Below, in pieces: positions 21,219 through 31,510 of a DNA stretch of 64,000 nucleotides. A model generated the notes under the pieces. The model searched no databases. It was not told where the DNA came from and was given only the letters and a program-made list of their open reading frames with translations. The DNA is taken from assembly GCA_021030915.1 (NCBI GenBank), contig JAGEMR010000039.1, forward strand, positions 1 through 64,000, written 5' to 3'. The first letter of the stretch is position 1, and the number at the start of each line of letters is the position of its first letter. A program made the translations under genes and the position numbers. The DNA is from Astrothelium macrocarpum (lineage: Eukaryota > Ascomycota > Dothideomycetes > Trypetheliales > Trypetheliaceae).

Positions 21219-22751
21219 TTAGGCTGCGTCCGTGTAATGCAACACCACACATGGCTTGTAGACAGAATCAAACCAGGAGGATGTGAGATGCAAGTCTCGT
21301 TCGCGCCAAACTCTTGACAAAAAGGTCTTTGCTGCCTTTTGTACAAGTGGAGCAAATCGGTCCACATAGTCTTCCACGGCCTGGAGCGCTTCCACTCGTG
21401 TGCTGGGATCTCGAATCTCGATAGCTGCAACGAGAAATGGCAATGTCACACATTGCATAGGCCGCTTCGTGATCCGTTGCGCCAGCTTAAGCTCCATCAT
21501 AATCTCTTTCGACCAGATATCGGCCTGGATGTCCTGCTGACCAAACGTAAATCGCAAACGATGGCTGACGAGGAGCGCTGCGAACCGGTAAACTTTTGCT
21601 TGAGCGAGGAGATTGACAATATCTGCTGATTGAAATTGATCGACAAGATGACCCTGATGAGATGGCTGCCATGCCTCTACGGCAGTGTGAATGTCGTTTA
21701 ATTTTTCCTCGATGCGGACCAGGTAACTCGCGTCAGTATTGTCAACGAGCGAGTGGCTCATGACACACAGATCATAGTAATATGGCAGCAAGGGCAAACA
21801 GAGGCCGAGGTAACGATCCACTCTCTCGAGGTCTCGTAGCTGGATCCTCACTGTCGGTACTCGACGATGGACCACACAATCCATAGTCTCAAGCATCACA
21901 AGGAAACTCCACCATGGCTCTGCATCTGCACATGACGTTAATGAGTCCATGAATGGACTTGTTATACGGAGGCAGTGGTGGCAGATGTCTGCAACACCGG
22001 ATCCAACGGCAGTATACACAGACAGGGCCAGTTGTTTTCCGAGAATAAGACACAGAACGGCATCCTTCGAGTCCGCAACGGGAAGCGATCGCAATATTTG
22101 CATCGCTGATGACGCGTGACGGAGAGTGGCGCTCTTATCCACTTCCGTCGCGATGTCAGGCCGATGGAGCAACTTCAGCGTGCCAGCACATGCAAGATAA
22201 GCATCTTTGAGGACCGGCAAGGCAGAACGTAAGGAAGCTGCCAGTGACTGCTGCTCCGCATCTCGAAAGACAGGGCTTACTACGTACAATTCCAGGTTTT
22301 CAGGCCGGCCCAGGAGAAACATTAGCAGTTCCTTTTCCTCTGGAAGAAGATCGCGGACATCATCTAGCCACGCACCGATATCGAGAGCACTATTCTCGAC
22401 GGTGGCGGATGAACTTGATGTGCCTGAAGCTGATTGTACCAGATGGCGTGGTCTCCGGCCTGCTGGTCGCATTGGGCGAACAGTTGAGCAGACCAAGCCG
22501 AGCCTGCTGCACCTTGTACAGGCTCCACTGGCAGAGGCTCGTACGCATCGCTCCTTGAGCTCGTAACATCGGTCACAGGCCGTCCTGATTGGTCGCTTGC
22601 AGGCCGCGGATGTTGCCATCAGACGCGCAATTAAGGATGAGAAGAACTGTCTGTGTCGCGAGCTGTCGGCTGAATTGAATTCAACGACATGAAGGAAATC
22701 CTCTTGCAGTGTACGGAATGAGGATACCACTGACGAACGCTGGTTTGGCAC
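21219..22751 (-). CDS. Zn2Cys6 fungal transcription factor
   Basis: Intronless, up to 510 residues. The zinc cluster is ACDRCYELKERC then CTRCSRLGLVCS, with the basic RPAGRRPRH after it. The likely start is the Met at about 22619 (MATSAACKRPIRTACDRC), which puts the zinc cluster near the N-terminus as usual and gives about 466 residues; the ATG at 22751 is the longer option. The remainder is helical, without a clear fungal-specific activation-domain motif, like many small pathway regulators. It lies 218 bp from the amidase stop, tail-to-tail, so it may control that gene. The (ACCGGA)3 element upstream of the amidase is a possible target. Confidence 0.85.
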   Translation of the reverse strand: MPNQRSSVVSSFRTLQEDFLHVVEFNSADSSRHRQFFSSLIARLMATSAACKRPIRTACDRCYELKERCVRASASGACTRCSRLGLVCSTVRPMRPAGRRPRHLVQSASGTSSSSATVENSALDIGAWLDDVRDLLPEEKELLMFLLGRPENLELYVVSPVFRDAEQQSLAASLRSALPVLKDAYLACAGTLKLLHRPDIATEVDKSATLRHASSAMQILRSLPVADSKDAVLCLILGKQLALSVYTAVGSGVADICHHCLRITSPFMDSLTSCADAEPWWSFLVMLETMDCVVHRRVPTVRIQLRDLERVDRYLGLCLPLLPYYYDLCVMSHSLVDNTDASYLVRIEEKLNDIHTAVEAWQPSHQGHLVDQFQSADIVNLLAQAKVYRFAALLVSHRLRFTFGQQDIQADIWSKEIMMELKLAQRITKRPMQCVTLPFLVAAIEIRDPSTRVEALQAVEDYVDRFAPLVQKAAKTFLSRVWRERDLHLTSSWFDSVYKPCVVLHYTDAA

Positions 22752-23792
22752 TAGCCTTTCCTACCGTTGAAAAAGGCATACTGACCCTATAAGAAAGCGA
22801 TGTTGCAGCTGAGGCATTGGTCTAGAGCTCTGACGCTCCCATCTCATCCCCTGAACATCGGAGTACTGCGGTGTTCGCTAGTGAGTGTGGCGTTCTAACT
22901 ACTTTTGGTTAGAGCAGAACCTTCGAACCCGCCGAATATCAAGAGCTTCCTGCCTTCAAACTTTCGACTATCATTCTAAGCCAATAAAAACATTTTCCCA
23001 GTAACTTAACTAATACGAAGGATTCCAATGGTCAGTCTTAATAATACTTGAAACATAAACCTTTGATTTCGGTTATATTTGCGTCGTCAGTGAATGGCGC
23101 ACTCATGAGCAAACACCAGAGCGTGAGATTATTCCATGATATTCCGTTTCTTTGAATATGACACCTCTTTTTTTTTTTTTTCATATTTGATTATAGTGGT
23201 AAATACAAAATATGTCATACGGGAACTATCTCATGTAAGCTTAATATGGGCGCGGTCGTTCCAGGTCCAATTCGAAGAGTTCGGGTCAAACTAGCACTCG
23301 ATTCCCAGCACGCAGACTTTCAGGAGTTCTACGTCTTCCATCTGATCCTACGTTCAGGACACACATGATCTGTCCGGTCTAGGTATCAACACATCTTTTT
23401 ACTTCCCGTGTGCTAATGCTATGAGCAGAAGATGTATAGCTTTCCGTGGCTTACCGGCCTCCTACTAATACGTCTGCATGCTTGCTTCAGTCATTCTTCA
23501 ATCATGTGAATGAAGTCTTGAAAAGATAATTCGCCAACCAAAATTGGTGTTCGGAACAATGTTAATGCACTGCTTAAAACCTTTGCCATCATTGGGTTGG
23601 ATTGATAGCATTCCTGAGTTTTGCCCAGACAACAGCTCACTATTTACCAACGCAAACATGACTCTTTACTCAAAGTATCCATGTTGCATGTCCCCTTGCA
23701 CTTTCTTTTCAATACCAGTCCCCATACATCTGGTTGATTCTTCAAAGAAAACTATACATATTGCTTATTACTGTGAAAAGTTGGTCCTTATC
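22752..23792. other. intergenic, no gene seen
   Basis: Contains a T-run near 23167-23182. The frame of the next gene is open upstream to 23544, but the signal peptide starts at 23793. Confidence 0.45.
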
Positions 23793-26700
23793 ATGTACGC
23801 TTGTGGTTGCCGCCGGTCGATTTATGGTTTACTGCGTTGGCTTCTGATTGCGACCGCAGTCCTTGCGAATACATCAAGCGCTTGTCTAGGAGAATCTCCG
23901 ACTATCCAGCATATTGTGTATGCGCAGGAAGTTATTCTGAATCTCACGGTGGCTAAAAATACCACATTCTACCCTATTCCTGAGGTTGCTATCACTGTCA
24001 CAGATGCACCCACAACCATTAACGGCGTCACAACATTAAAATGGGTCCAGACAGTCGTCGAAACCTATGTCATAACATCTTCCCCCAATCCAGTCTCACT
24101 TACACCATCGCCCGCGGCGACATCCAGCTCCTTTATCCTGGCCGTTTCTGGGCTTGGTGGTCGTCAGCGTCGTCAGGCCGGGGCTTTCTATGTCGGCGTC
24201 AACGGCTCTGTTACAAATGATTGCACTCAGGCACCCATCTACAGCACGTCCAGCGATGGCGTTCTTACAGAGACTTTTAATGGCACAACCTATACGTTCT
24301 CGACGAATCCTGACGTAACATATCAAATTTTCTCCCCAAGCACAAATCCAGGTTCGATCACAACCGCGTTCTCAGTAGGTAGTCGAGGTGTACTAACGTG
24401 GTCGAATCCTGCATTCTATAATGGCCAGGCAGCCTTTTGTGCGTTAACGAATGGGACAGTGTATGCAGTCTTCGCTCAGAATGGAACGCCCAATGGCTGT
24501 CGATATGTTCAGTTGTCAATGTTTTCCGGTTAGTTTCATTGTTGTAAATTGATGGTATCGTGCTAATGTGATCCAGTCGCTTCTTGTCAGGGAATCAGTA
24601 CAAGTAAGAACCGTGTCGCCTTGTCTGGCTGCTCATTGCTGATCGACCAGTCATTGGTCCATCTGGACCCTCTGGTAATGTATTTCTTTGACCACGCTTG
24701 TGCCCTATAATCTGACTTTGACACAGGCCCTTCTGTTGGTTTCCATGCTTTGTTACTACGTACTCCAAGCTGACTATGACTCAGGGTCCCTCGGTTAGGA
24801 ACCCAACTTTCTGTCTCTTCAAAGACCTTTCTCTAATTACGCATCAAGGGTGCTACCGGTATCACAGGGGCGATGGTACGGCTCAACTAATTACCTCTTT
24901 TTCTGAATTGAGATATCTGACGATAAATTGACAGGGTCCCTCCGTAAGCATGATCTTGAGAATAGGAGAATTCCGTTACATTGACATGGATAGGGGCCAA
25001 GCGGTCAGCCTGGAGCACCTGGAAGCTCGGGTCCATCGTGAGACTGAAGCTTTCCTGATCACTGAACATATGATTAACTCAAGCGGATAGAGGCCCAAGT
25101 GGGCCATCAGGAATGCCTGGGATCTCTGGGGCCCCCGGGGCCAGTGGACAACCTGGGTCACCTGGAAACCCTGGTCCTTCGTAAGATTGACCACGTCCAA
25201 ACTTTGAAACATAGCTAATGTGAATGATAGAGGTCCGAGTGGGCCCACAGGAGCCTCTGGAGCCTCTGGAGCTAGTGGCCAGCCTGGGTCACCTGGGAGT
25301 CCTGGTCCTTCGTAAGGCTAAAAATTCCAAGACGTGTTGAAAGGATTGCTAACGTCGAGAAAAGAGGCCCGAGCGGAGCATCAGGAATGCCTGGGATCTC
25401 TGGAGCGCCAGGGGCTAGCGGACAGCCTGGGCTGCCCGGAAGTCCTGGTCCTTCGTGAGATTGACCACGTCCAAACGTTGTGAAAAGATAGCTAATGCGA
25501 ATGGCAGAGGACCGAGTGGACCCGCAGGAGCCTCTGGAGCCTCTGGAGCTAGTGGTCAACCTGGGAGCCCTGGTACTTCGTAAGGCTAAACATTCTAAGA
25601 TGTTTTAAAGAACTGCTAACGTCGAGACAAAGAGGCCCGAGCGGAGCATCAGGAATGCCTGGAATCTCTGGAGCACCAGGGGCTAGCGGACAGCCTGGGT
25701 CACCTGGAAGTCCTGGTCCTTCGTGAGATTGGCCTCGTCCACATGCTGTGTAAAGATGGCTAATGTGAATGACAGGGGGCCGAGCGGACCGTCAGGAGCA
25801 TCTGGGATCTCTGGGACACCAGGGGCCAGTGGGCAACCTGGATCACCTGGGAGCGCTGGTCCTTCGTAAGATTCCATACTTCAAATCATTTTAAGAACAT
25901 AGCTAATGTAGATAATAGAGGCCCGAGCGGAGTATCAGGCATTCCAGGGATTTCTGGAGCTCCAGGTGCAAGTGGACAACCTGGCGCACCTGGTAGCCCA
26001 GGACCATCGTTCGTTTCCATTCTTTCACTTATTCAGTTTGGAGTTGCTTATATTTTGAAGGGGTCCATCGGGTCCGTCCGGAGCCACAGTACGTATCTTC
26101 TACCAATAGCTTTGGTCAAGAAATTCGACTAACCACTGTGTAGGGAGTTTCTGTGAATATACCATTTTCGTCTCTGAGCCATCTTGTCGGTCGGCTGATT
26201 GTTGAATAGGGTGCGCCAGGAATATCCGGTGCTGTTGGGGCAACAGGTAAACATTCTCTTATCTCGCAAATCACGCTCAGGTGTTATCGGTTGCTTGCAA
26301 CATCCCCGACTATGCATAACCTTTTCGTCTCCTGCTGTTCCACCACATGCTAACGTAAATATAGGTCCTACAGGAGCTGCAGTAAGCATCGACCCAAGCC
26401 AAACTTTTAGCATTTGACTGACCTTCCAACATGGTCCCAGTGGTCCAAGTGGTGAGTCTAATACCAGACTTCATATCTTGTATTTTGATCTAACTTCTCA
26501 CAGGGCCCCCGGGTCCGAGCGCCTCGCCTGTTCTGTATGCTTACCTTGGCTGCTATGTGCAGACTGGGTCTCCTACATCTGCAACTGGTGTTGCCCTGCC
26601 ATCTTTTCAAGCAACTTACAATAGTGCTGTGAATCGACAGTGTAGCGGAACTTGCGGTACATCATCTTTCATCTTTTTTGGTACCGTCAACCGTGGAACA

Positions 26701-26898
26701 GCGGGTGATTGCTGGTGCGGCAACGCCATTAGTTACGTCACTTCGAGTGGCGGTCTGCTAGGCACGGGTGCTTCAACCGGTGAGGCAGGAGAGAATAATT
26801 GTTATCCGTGCAACGGCGGAAATGGAGGGAGCGGAGTGGTGGGAGAATGTGGGAATTATACTGTCCAGACGATTGCCATATTTGCAAGGGATTTCTGA
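23793..26898 (+). CDS. secreted collagen-like protein: DUF7908-like + ~94 Gly-X-Y triplets + WSC-like domain
   Basis: Hand-built 21-exon model, 663 residues. Exons: 23793-24528, 24577-24603, 24651-24674, 24727-24734, 24785-24793, 24849-24875, 24935-24943, 24994-25037, 25091-25180, 25231-25311, 25365-25454, 25508-25579, 25633-25722, 25776-25865, 25919-26008, 26061-26088, 26144-26152, 26210-26246, 26365-26381, 26433-26451, 26504-26898. Domains: signal peptide (about 1-32); Ser/Thr-rich then DUF7908-like region ending GQAAFCALTNGTVYAVF (to about 254); unbroken Gly-X-Y, residues 257-538; C-terminal eight-cysteine WSC-like domain (AYLGCYVQ, CWCGN, NNCYPCNGG). The frame closes exactly over all 21 exons. 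All acceptors are AG except at 26433, where the sequence reads ACAT|GGT. A surface or matrix role is inferred. The 23793 ATG is chosen because it directly precedes the signal peptide. Confidence 0.8.
25091..26060 (+). repeat. tandem exon-plus-intron duplications encoding Gly-X-Y
   Basis: Seven consecutive exons of 90, 81, 90, 72, 90, 90 and 90 nt, all phase 2 at both ends, are near copies (GISGAPGASGQPG recurs). Introns alternate between two related types: one begins GTGAGATTGACC or GTAAGATTGACC and ends GCTAATG..AATGRCAG; the other begins GTAAGGCTAAA and ends GCTAACGTCGAGA..AAAG. The period of the two-exon unit is about 270 bp (starts 25091, 25365, 25633). Confidence 0.88.
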
Positions 26899-27225
26899 AG
26901 ATGGAAGTACGTGGGGCTGCCAGCGCATACTGAATCGTTTTTGTCTTTGTTTTCAGGAGGTATTTCTGGAGTATTCCATGGTTGGAAGATCATCTGGACT
27001 TGGTGGAATGCATTTGAGCGAGCATTGGATATTCTTCACAATGTTGATTCAACACGGTGTCATGGGCTGGTTGATTATAAAATCACCTTAATGTATTGAA
27101 TGCCGGGAGGCGCATACTTTTGACAAGAGGAAAAGTAATCTTCATAAATGATAAGAGACGTGTCCATTACAAAATCTTTACCGCCCTTATTTGAAATGCG
27201 CCGTGACATTATTCTTCGTAAGCTC
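26899..27225. other. intergenic between convergent genes
   Basis: No gene seen between the collagen-like gene (+) and the GPI-type protein gene (-). Confidence 0.5.
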
Positions 27226-28081
27226 TCAAAGCAGTGCAGCTGCCATACCAACGACTCCGACTGCTGCACCAAAACCAGCATTCCAAGGCACGTTTGTCGG
27301 TCCTGCAGCGGAAGATGACGAGCTTGCTGAGCTTGAAGCCGCGCTCGAGCTTGCAACGGATGCACTAGAAGATGCCGAAGATGATGAGCTACTCGAAGTA
27401 GATGACTGGGACGAGGTATTTGATTTTGATGAAGCTGTGGTGGATAATTTGCTTGAAGAGCTGGTTGAGGAGCTGCTAGAGGAGCTGCTAGGAGGGCTTG
27501 CGCTGCTGAAAAGAGTAGAGGGAATGGGAGCTCCGGGGGTAATGCTTAGTGGCGTCGCTTCCACCTTCTGCACGTCGGAGATGAAGCTCGTTTCGAAGCT
27601 GTCGTATTCGCTCTTGAGACTGGAGGGTAGGGCTGATTCCCATGCCTGAGTGGGAACGCTGATCTTGGACGTAAGGAGGGCGACATCGACACCAGCACTG
27701 CCAGTAGCGTAGTCATCTACAATTGACTGTATTACCCCAGTTGCGTTAGTCTATGTTGAGAGGCTTCCTTCTGGTTCCGGGGCAATCATAGAGGAGTCCA
27801 TACCAAATAGGCAGGGTCTGATATTACAGCCGAATGGTCTGCAGATGAAACAGCAGCTTCCAAGGATTTGTAGCTTGGGTCGGCGGCCACGGATTTGGCA
27901 GCAGATACAAGAGCGACTGATATCTCGCTTTCCTAAAGAAATCTGTTAACACGCAAGATACATTCTGTTATAGTCTCAATCTGATTCAATGGTCCCTTAC
28001 TTGTGGGTCAGAAGGCCTGGTTGTCTGAGCAGCGGAAGCCGTAGCGAGACCAAGGATGGTTGCGGTGGTAGAAAATCTCAT
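27226..28081 (-). CDS. GPI-anchored Ser-rich cell wall protein
   Basis: Three phase-0 exons (28081-28001, 27932-27804, 27750-27226), 244 residues. An N-terminal signal peptide (RFSTTATILGLATASAAQ) is followed by a small helical region of about 130 residues. Then comes a long Ser-rich stalk (about residues 145-220, typical of O-mannosylated wall proteins) and a C-terminal hydrophobic GPI-attachment signal (AAVGVVGMAAALL). Introns are 68 and 53 bp. It is probably a structural wall protein. It shares layout and short motifs (DPSYKSLEAA, VPTQAWES) with the 29100-29591 protein on the same strand, suggesting an old tandem duplication. Confidence 0.82.
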
Positions 28082-29099
28082 GATTGCGATTTCTTCTCCA
28101 AGAAAGAAGGGCGATCGAGATCTAATATGTCAAAGGTAGAAAAGCCAACGCTTGGGAAGCAGAACCTCTTCGTTAACAATAACGACAGACGAAAACGTGC
28201 GGCAGGACGAACGATTAATGGAAAGAGAACTTAGTGGCCATCTTATAATCATTCGGGGTAACAGCGCCTCATCTGTAAGGCGGTCGGCCATTTTTCAGCT
28301 CATCGTGCATTTAATAAAAGCGCTTATTTTGGGATGTCATTATCCATTTTAGTGAAGTGAACGAAATTATGCCAGGGTTCGGAAGTCGAGTCGAGCTGAA
28401 ACAATCCGCCAATGCGGCTCGACTTTGGTAGGTCCACACGGCCGGCGATGATTCAAGATGCGCCCCCATTCGAGCGAAAGAGAGCCAACTGGTTCGGATT
28501 GTAAAATTCGGGCCGTGTGATGCTGGCCGGGGCCAACACCTTGGGATCTTTGGCGCGTTGGTGGAAACGGAAATCCTCGCTTATTACCCCTTTTGTTCGT
28601 TCGGGACGTCAAAGCTTCTCGACCCAAGCCCTGATTGAGCTTCACTTCGTATTTTCGCATGTGCAATGTATGACAGAATTCCTAGGCTAGAATCGAGTAG
28701 CTAGAGCAGGCTTTTCGGGTCAAAATGCGGAGAGAGATCTGCAGATCTGCCAATGGCGCGAACAACGATCATATTCACCGCATCTTACGATCTACGAGAG
28801 CGGTTCGTTCCGGCGCATTGGACTTGTGTTCAGGCACATCCAATGGCTCTCCTGTCCTGTCAGTGCTGTCGAAAATGGATACAATCACGTGCTATGGGAC
28901 TCTCAGAAATCAAGGCTTGCTGGCCATTACATTTGATTAATTAAACTCCAGAACGACGCTATCTAGGTATCTCGATCCAACCTAAACAGGTTTTTGACTC
29001 CGACGGAGAAAACAAAGAAGTATTCCAAACGAAAATGATAGATGGTAAAGGTCGATCTTCGAAAAGCCTAGCCTTTCTTATTGCAAACGCGCCAGTAGC
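28082..29099. other. intergenic, no gene seen
   Basis: No supported gene. A short inverted repeat (GTCGAGC at about 28392 with GCTCGAC at about 28422) is present; its significance is unknown. Confidence 0.4.
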
Positions 29100-29591
29100 T
29101 TATAGCAACAAAGCAGCTGCACCGGCAGCACCAGCAGCAGCTCCAAGAATCCATCCCATTCCATTAGACACGTACGGGCTAGTGGCACCAGAGTTAAGAT
29201 TCTCCCTAATGAAGGTCTGTTCAGCCAGCGCAACGCTCGTTGCTAAACTTTGGAGTTGAGTTCGGACACTGCCATTCAGGTATGACTCCCAGGTATATGT
29301 CGGGACTTTGGGTGTTCCGGTCAAATCTGCGACAGGGATGCCACTAGCTGTGTCAATACTGAAGACTTGAGTCAGTATGGAAGTGGGATCAAGATCGTCC
29401 TGGATGCTTTCGGGAAGTTCGCTTGTGATGGCAGAGTAAAGTGACTCGAAGGTTGGGTTCGAAGCGAGCGAGGAAATGTAGTTGTCGGTGTCCGACCAGA
29501 ATTTAGAAACCTGAGAAGGCGCTGGGGTCGTGGTTTGAGCAACTGCTACGGCAGCAAGACTGAGGGCGGTAGCAGCAGTGAAAGCTTTCAT
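29100..29591 (-). CDS. small GPI-anchored cell surface protein
   Basis: Intronless, 163 residues. It has a signal peptide (MKAFTAATALSLAAVAVAQ), a helical body with YISSLASNPTFESLYSAI and VPTYTWESYLNGSVRTQL, and a C-terminal Ala/Gly/Leu hydrophobic tail after a small-residue site (SNGMGW), consistent with GPI anchoring. Unlike the neighbour at 27226-28081 it lacks a Ser-rich stalk, so it may sit closer to the membrane. The two proteins appear related. No enzymatic motif. Confidence 0.78.
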   Translation of the reverse strand: MKAFTAATALSLAAVAVAQTTTPAPSQVSKFWSDTDNYISSLASNPTFESLYSAITSELPESIQDDLDPTSILTQVFSIDTASGIPVADLTGTPKVPTYTWESYLNGSVRTQLQSLATSVALAEQTFIRENLNSGATSPYVSNGMGWILGAAAGAAGAAALLL

Positions 29592-31321
29592 CTTGGATAG
29601 GCTGTCTGTAGAGGCTCCCGGGGTTTGCTAAAAGGAGAGGCTTGGTATAGAGAGAAATAGAGTTATGACTAGAAATGAGATTGAGATTGAGATTGCTCCA
29701 AGTCAATGGTATCTTCCAAGCTGACACCAGGAACCAGAATTGACTACGGGTTTTATACCTTTGTAATACCTTGGACCCCAATGCCACAAGGCAATGTTTG
29801 TTGTGCTAAGCACAGCAGAATAATAACCGTCACTTATTTCAGCTCGACAAACCGATAAAACACCGGACTGGATTGAGCAACAGACCATATTAACAGTCGA
29901 GATTGATAGCAAAAATAGTTCGACCGGAAATTGGGGCCATCACGAGTAATTGAAGAGTTGGCGGCTGTGTTTAGTGTAGATACATATCTCAACTGGATGA
30001 TTTTGTCTGAAGTGTGCATTTTAAGTTGGGCAAAAAACTTGCAAGAACCCGACTATCACGATTAGTTTGATGAATTCAACTTGTAAGACGTGCAAAACAA
30101 TTTGAGAGTATCGAAGATCCAAATGTCAATCACATTGGGTGGAAGATGTGGACAGAAAATTGGCCCAACCTCATCACCTCATTATCGGCTCAGCCTTGGT
30201 GGCCCCAGCCCCAAACAAATCCCATCTATTCTTAGGTCCAAGTGAGCGACACGTGACCAAGCTGATCGGAGGAAGAGAATTGCGACAGCCGACGTCTTCG
30301 GTGGCTACCTCCTGATGATCCACACTCCGTTCCGTCTCACGTGGATGACGACGTCAACGCCATCTCCTCTCATAACTCTGTTCACAGATAATAACCAGAC
30401 AGATGACCAGATTCATGCGCACTACTCCGTACAGAGGGCTCGTCTCCGTGAACGCACCTTCGGCGCCAACGGCTTGTGCGCGATTTATTGATGCGAGCCA
30501 ATGGTAAAGGCCGGAGATGGATTCAACATGACGAGCAAGGTCACGTAACCGGTCATCTTCTGATCCGTTGGAACCGAGTGCGCAGCAGTGAGCTCTAAAA
30601 GCATTTACAATGTAAGGTCATGGCCACCAGCAGTGCTGGAACGTCTTGCGGTGCTAAAGTCTTCTTCTCTTGCGCTTCGCGTTTTGCATATGAGCGTTTT
30701 GTTTTTCCTTTTGACATTTCAAACGCTTCGTTTTTCCTTTTTCCCAAATTTCGTATAAGAGTACCTTGTTTCGTTGTGCCGCACTTTGGTAGCTTTGATA
30801 AGAAGTGGAGCGCTTACGCATTGTATTACACTTTCTCTTGGAACCGATTCTCGCGCAGTGGAGCAACTGGGTGAACGCTAGACGTCACTTGAGTCAAGTA
30901 GTCGTCACGAGCCTTTGCTAGAAATCGCATTTGTGACTTTCCGAAATCATCCGCCTCGAAAATTCTTCATCAGTCTCCTACCTCTCTTTAGCTACCAACC
31001 TGTAAGGTCCATTCTCTTGTCTGCGCATATGTGATCAGCTAACGCATTGTAGCTGTTTCATACACTTGGCGCGGCCATCAGTTGTTCAGATTCAAACTTC
31101 TCTCTGTTGTATATCTCTGAACTATCTCATGCTCAATTCTTGCCCACGTCAACAGGAACAAATCCAGGCCATCTCCAACTCAAATCGAATTCGAAGCTTC
31201 TGTGAAGTTCAGCACTGCTTATCTCATCTCCACATCTTTCAATCTCGCATCTTGTCCACCAACAACGGAGCCCATCATTGTTTGTTGCTCTCATCGCCAT
31301 CCACGATAATCAGCACACATA
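29592..31321. other. 1.7-kb stretch without a supported gene
   Basis: Promoter of the 29100-29591 gene at the left. Pyrimidine-rich sequence before 31322 could be a long, possibly spliced 5' leader of the small ORF there. Confidence 0.4.
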
Positions 31322-31510
31322 ATGACACTCTCAATCACTGATGCTTTTGCTCTGCTTATCGTTATTGGCCTTGTCATCGGCATCGGACTCACTGCTCTAA
31401 TCTGGATCTATTCATTTTTCGTGGTCGGAATATGGCATTGTAATTGCTGTAGAGGACGACGACATAAGACTGAGAAAGGGCAGCCTGAAATGCTGAAATT
31501 GGAAGTATGA
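31322..31510 (+). CDS. possible small single-span membrane protein
   Basis: 62 codons from an ATG in acceptable context (A at -3). A long hydrophobic stretch (FALLIVIGLVIGIGLTALIW onward) is followed by HCNCCRGRRHK and a charged tail, a plausible membrane anchor with a juxtamembrane Cys motif that could be acylated. No family recognised. Support is composition only. Confidence 0.4.
   Translation: MTLSITDAFALLIVIGLVIGIGLTALIWIYSFFVVGIWHCNCCRGRRHKTEKGQPEMLKLEV

Noticed and set aside
24887..25877. Minus-strand ORFs over the collagen-like repeats
   Set aside because: They mirror the G/C-rich triplets of the + strand exons and run through introns; no independent support.
25091..26008. Regular repeats with spacers resembling a CRISPR array
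   Set aside because: The repeats are 72-90 nt coding exons with splice sites and Gly-X-Y coding; the organism is eukaryotic.
28392..28430. Inverted repeat GTCGAGC...GCTCGAC considered as tRNA or small RNA
   Set aside because: No cloverleaf, no A/B boxes, and no other supporting structure.
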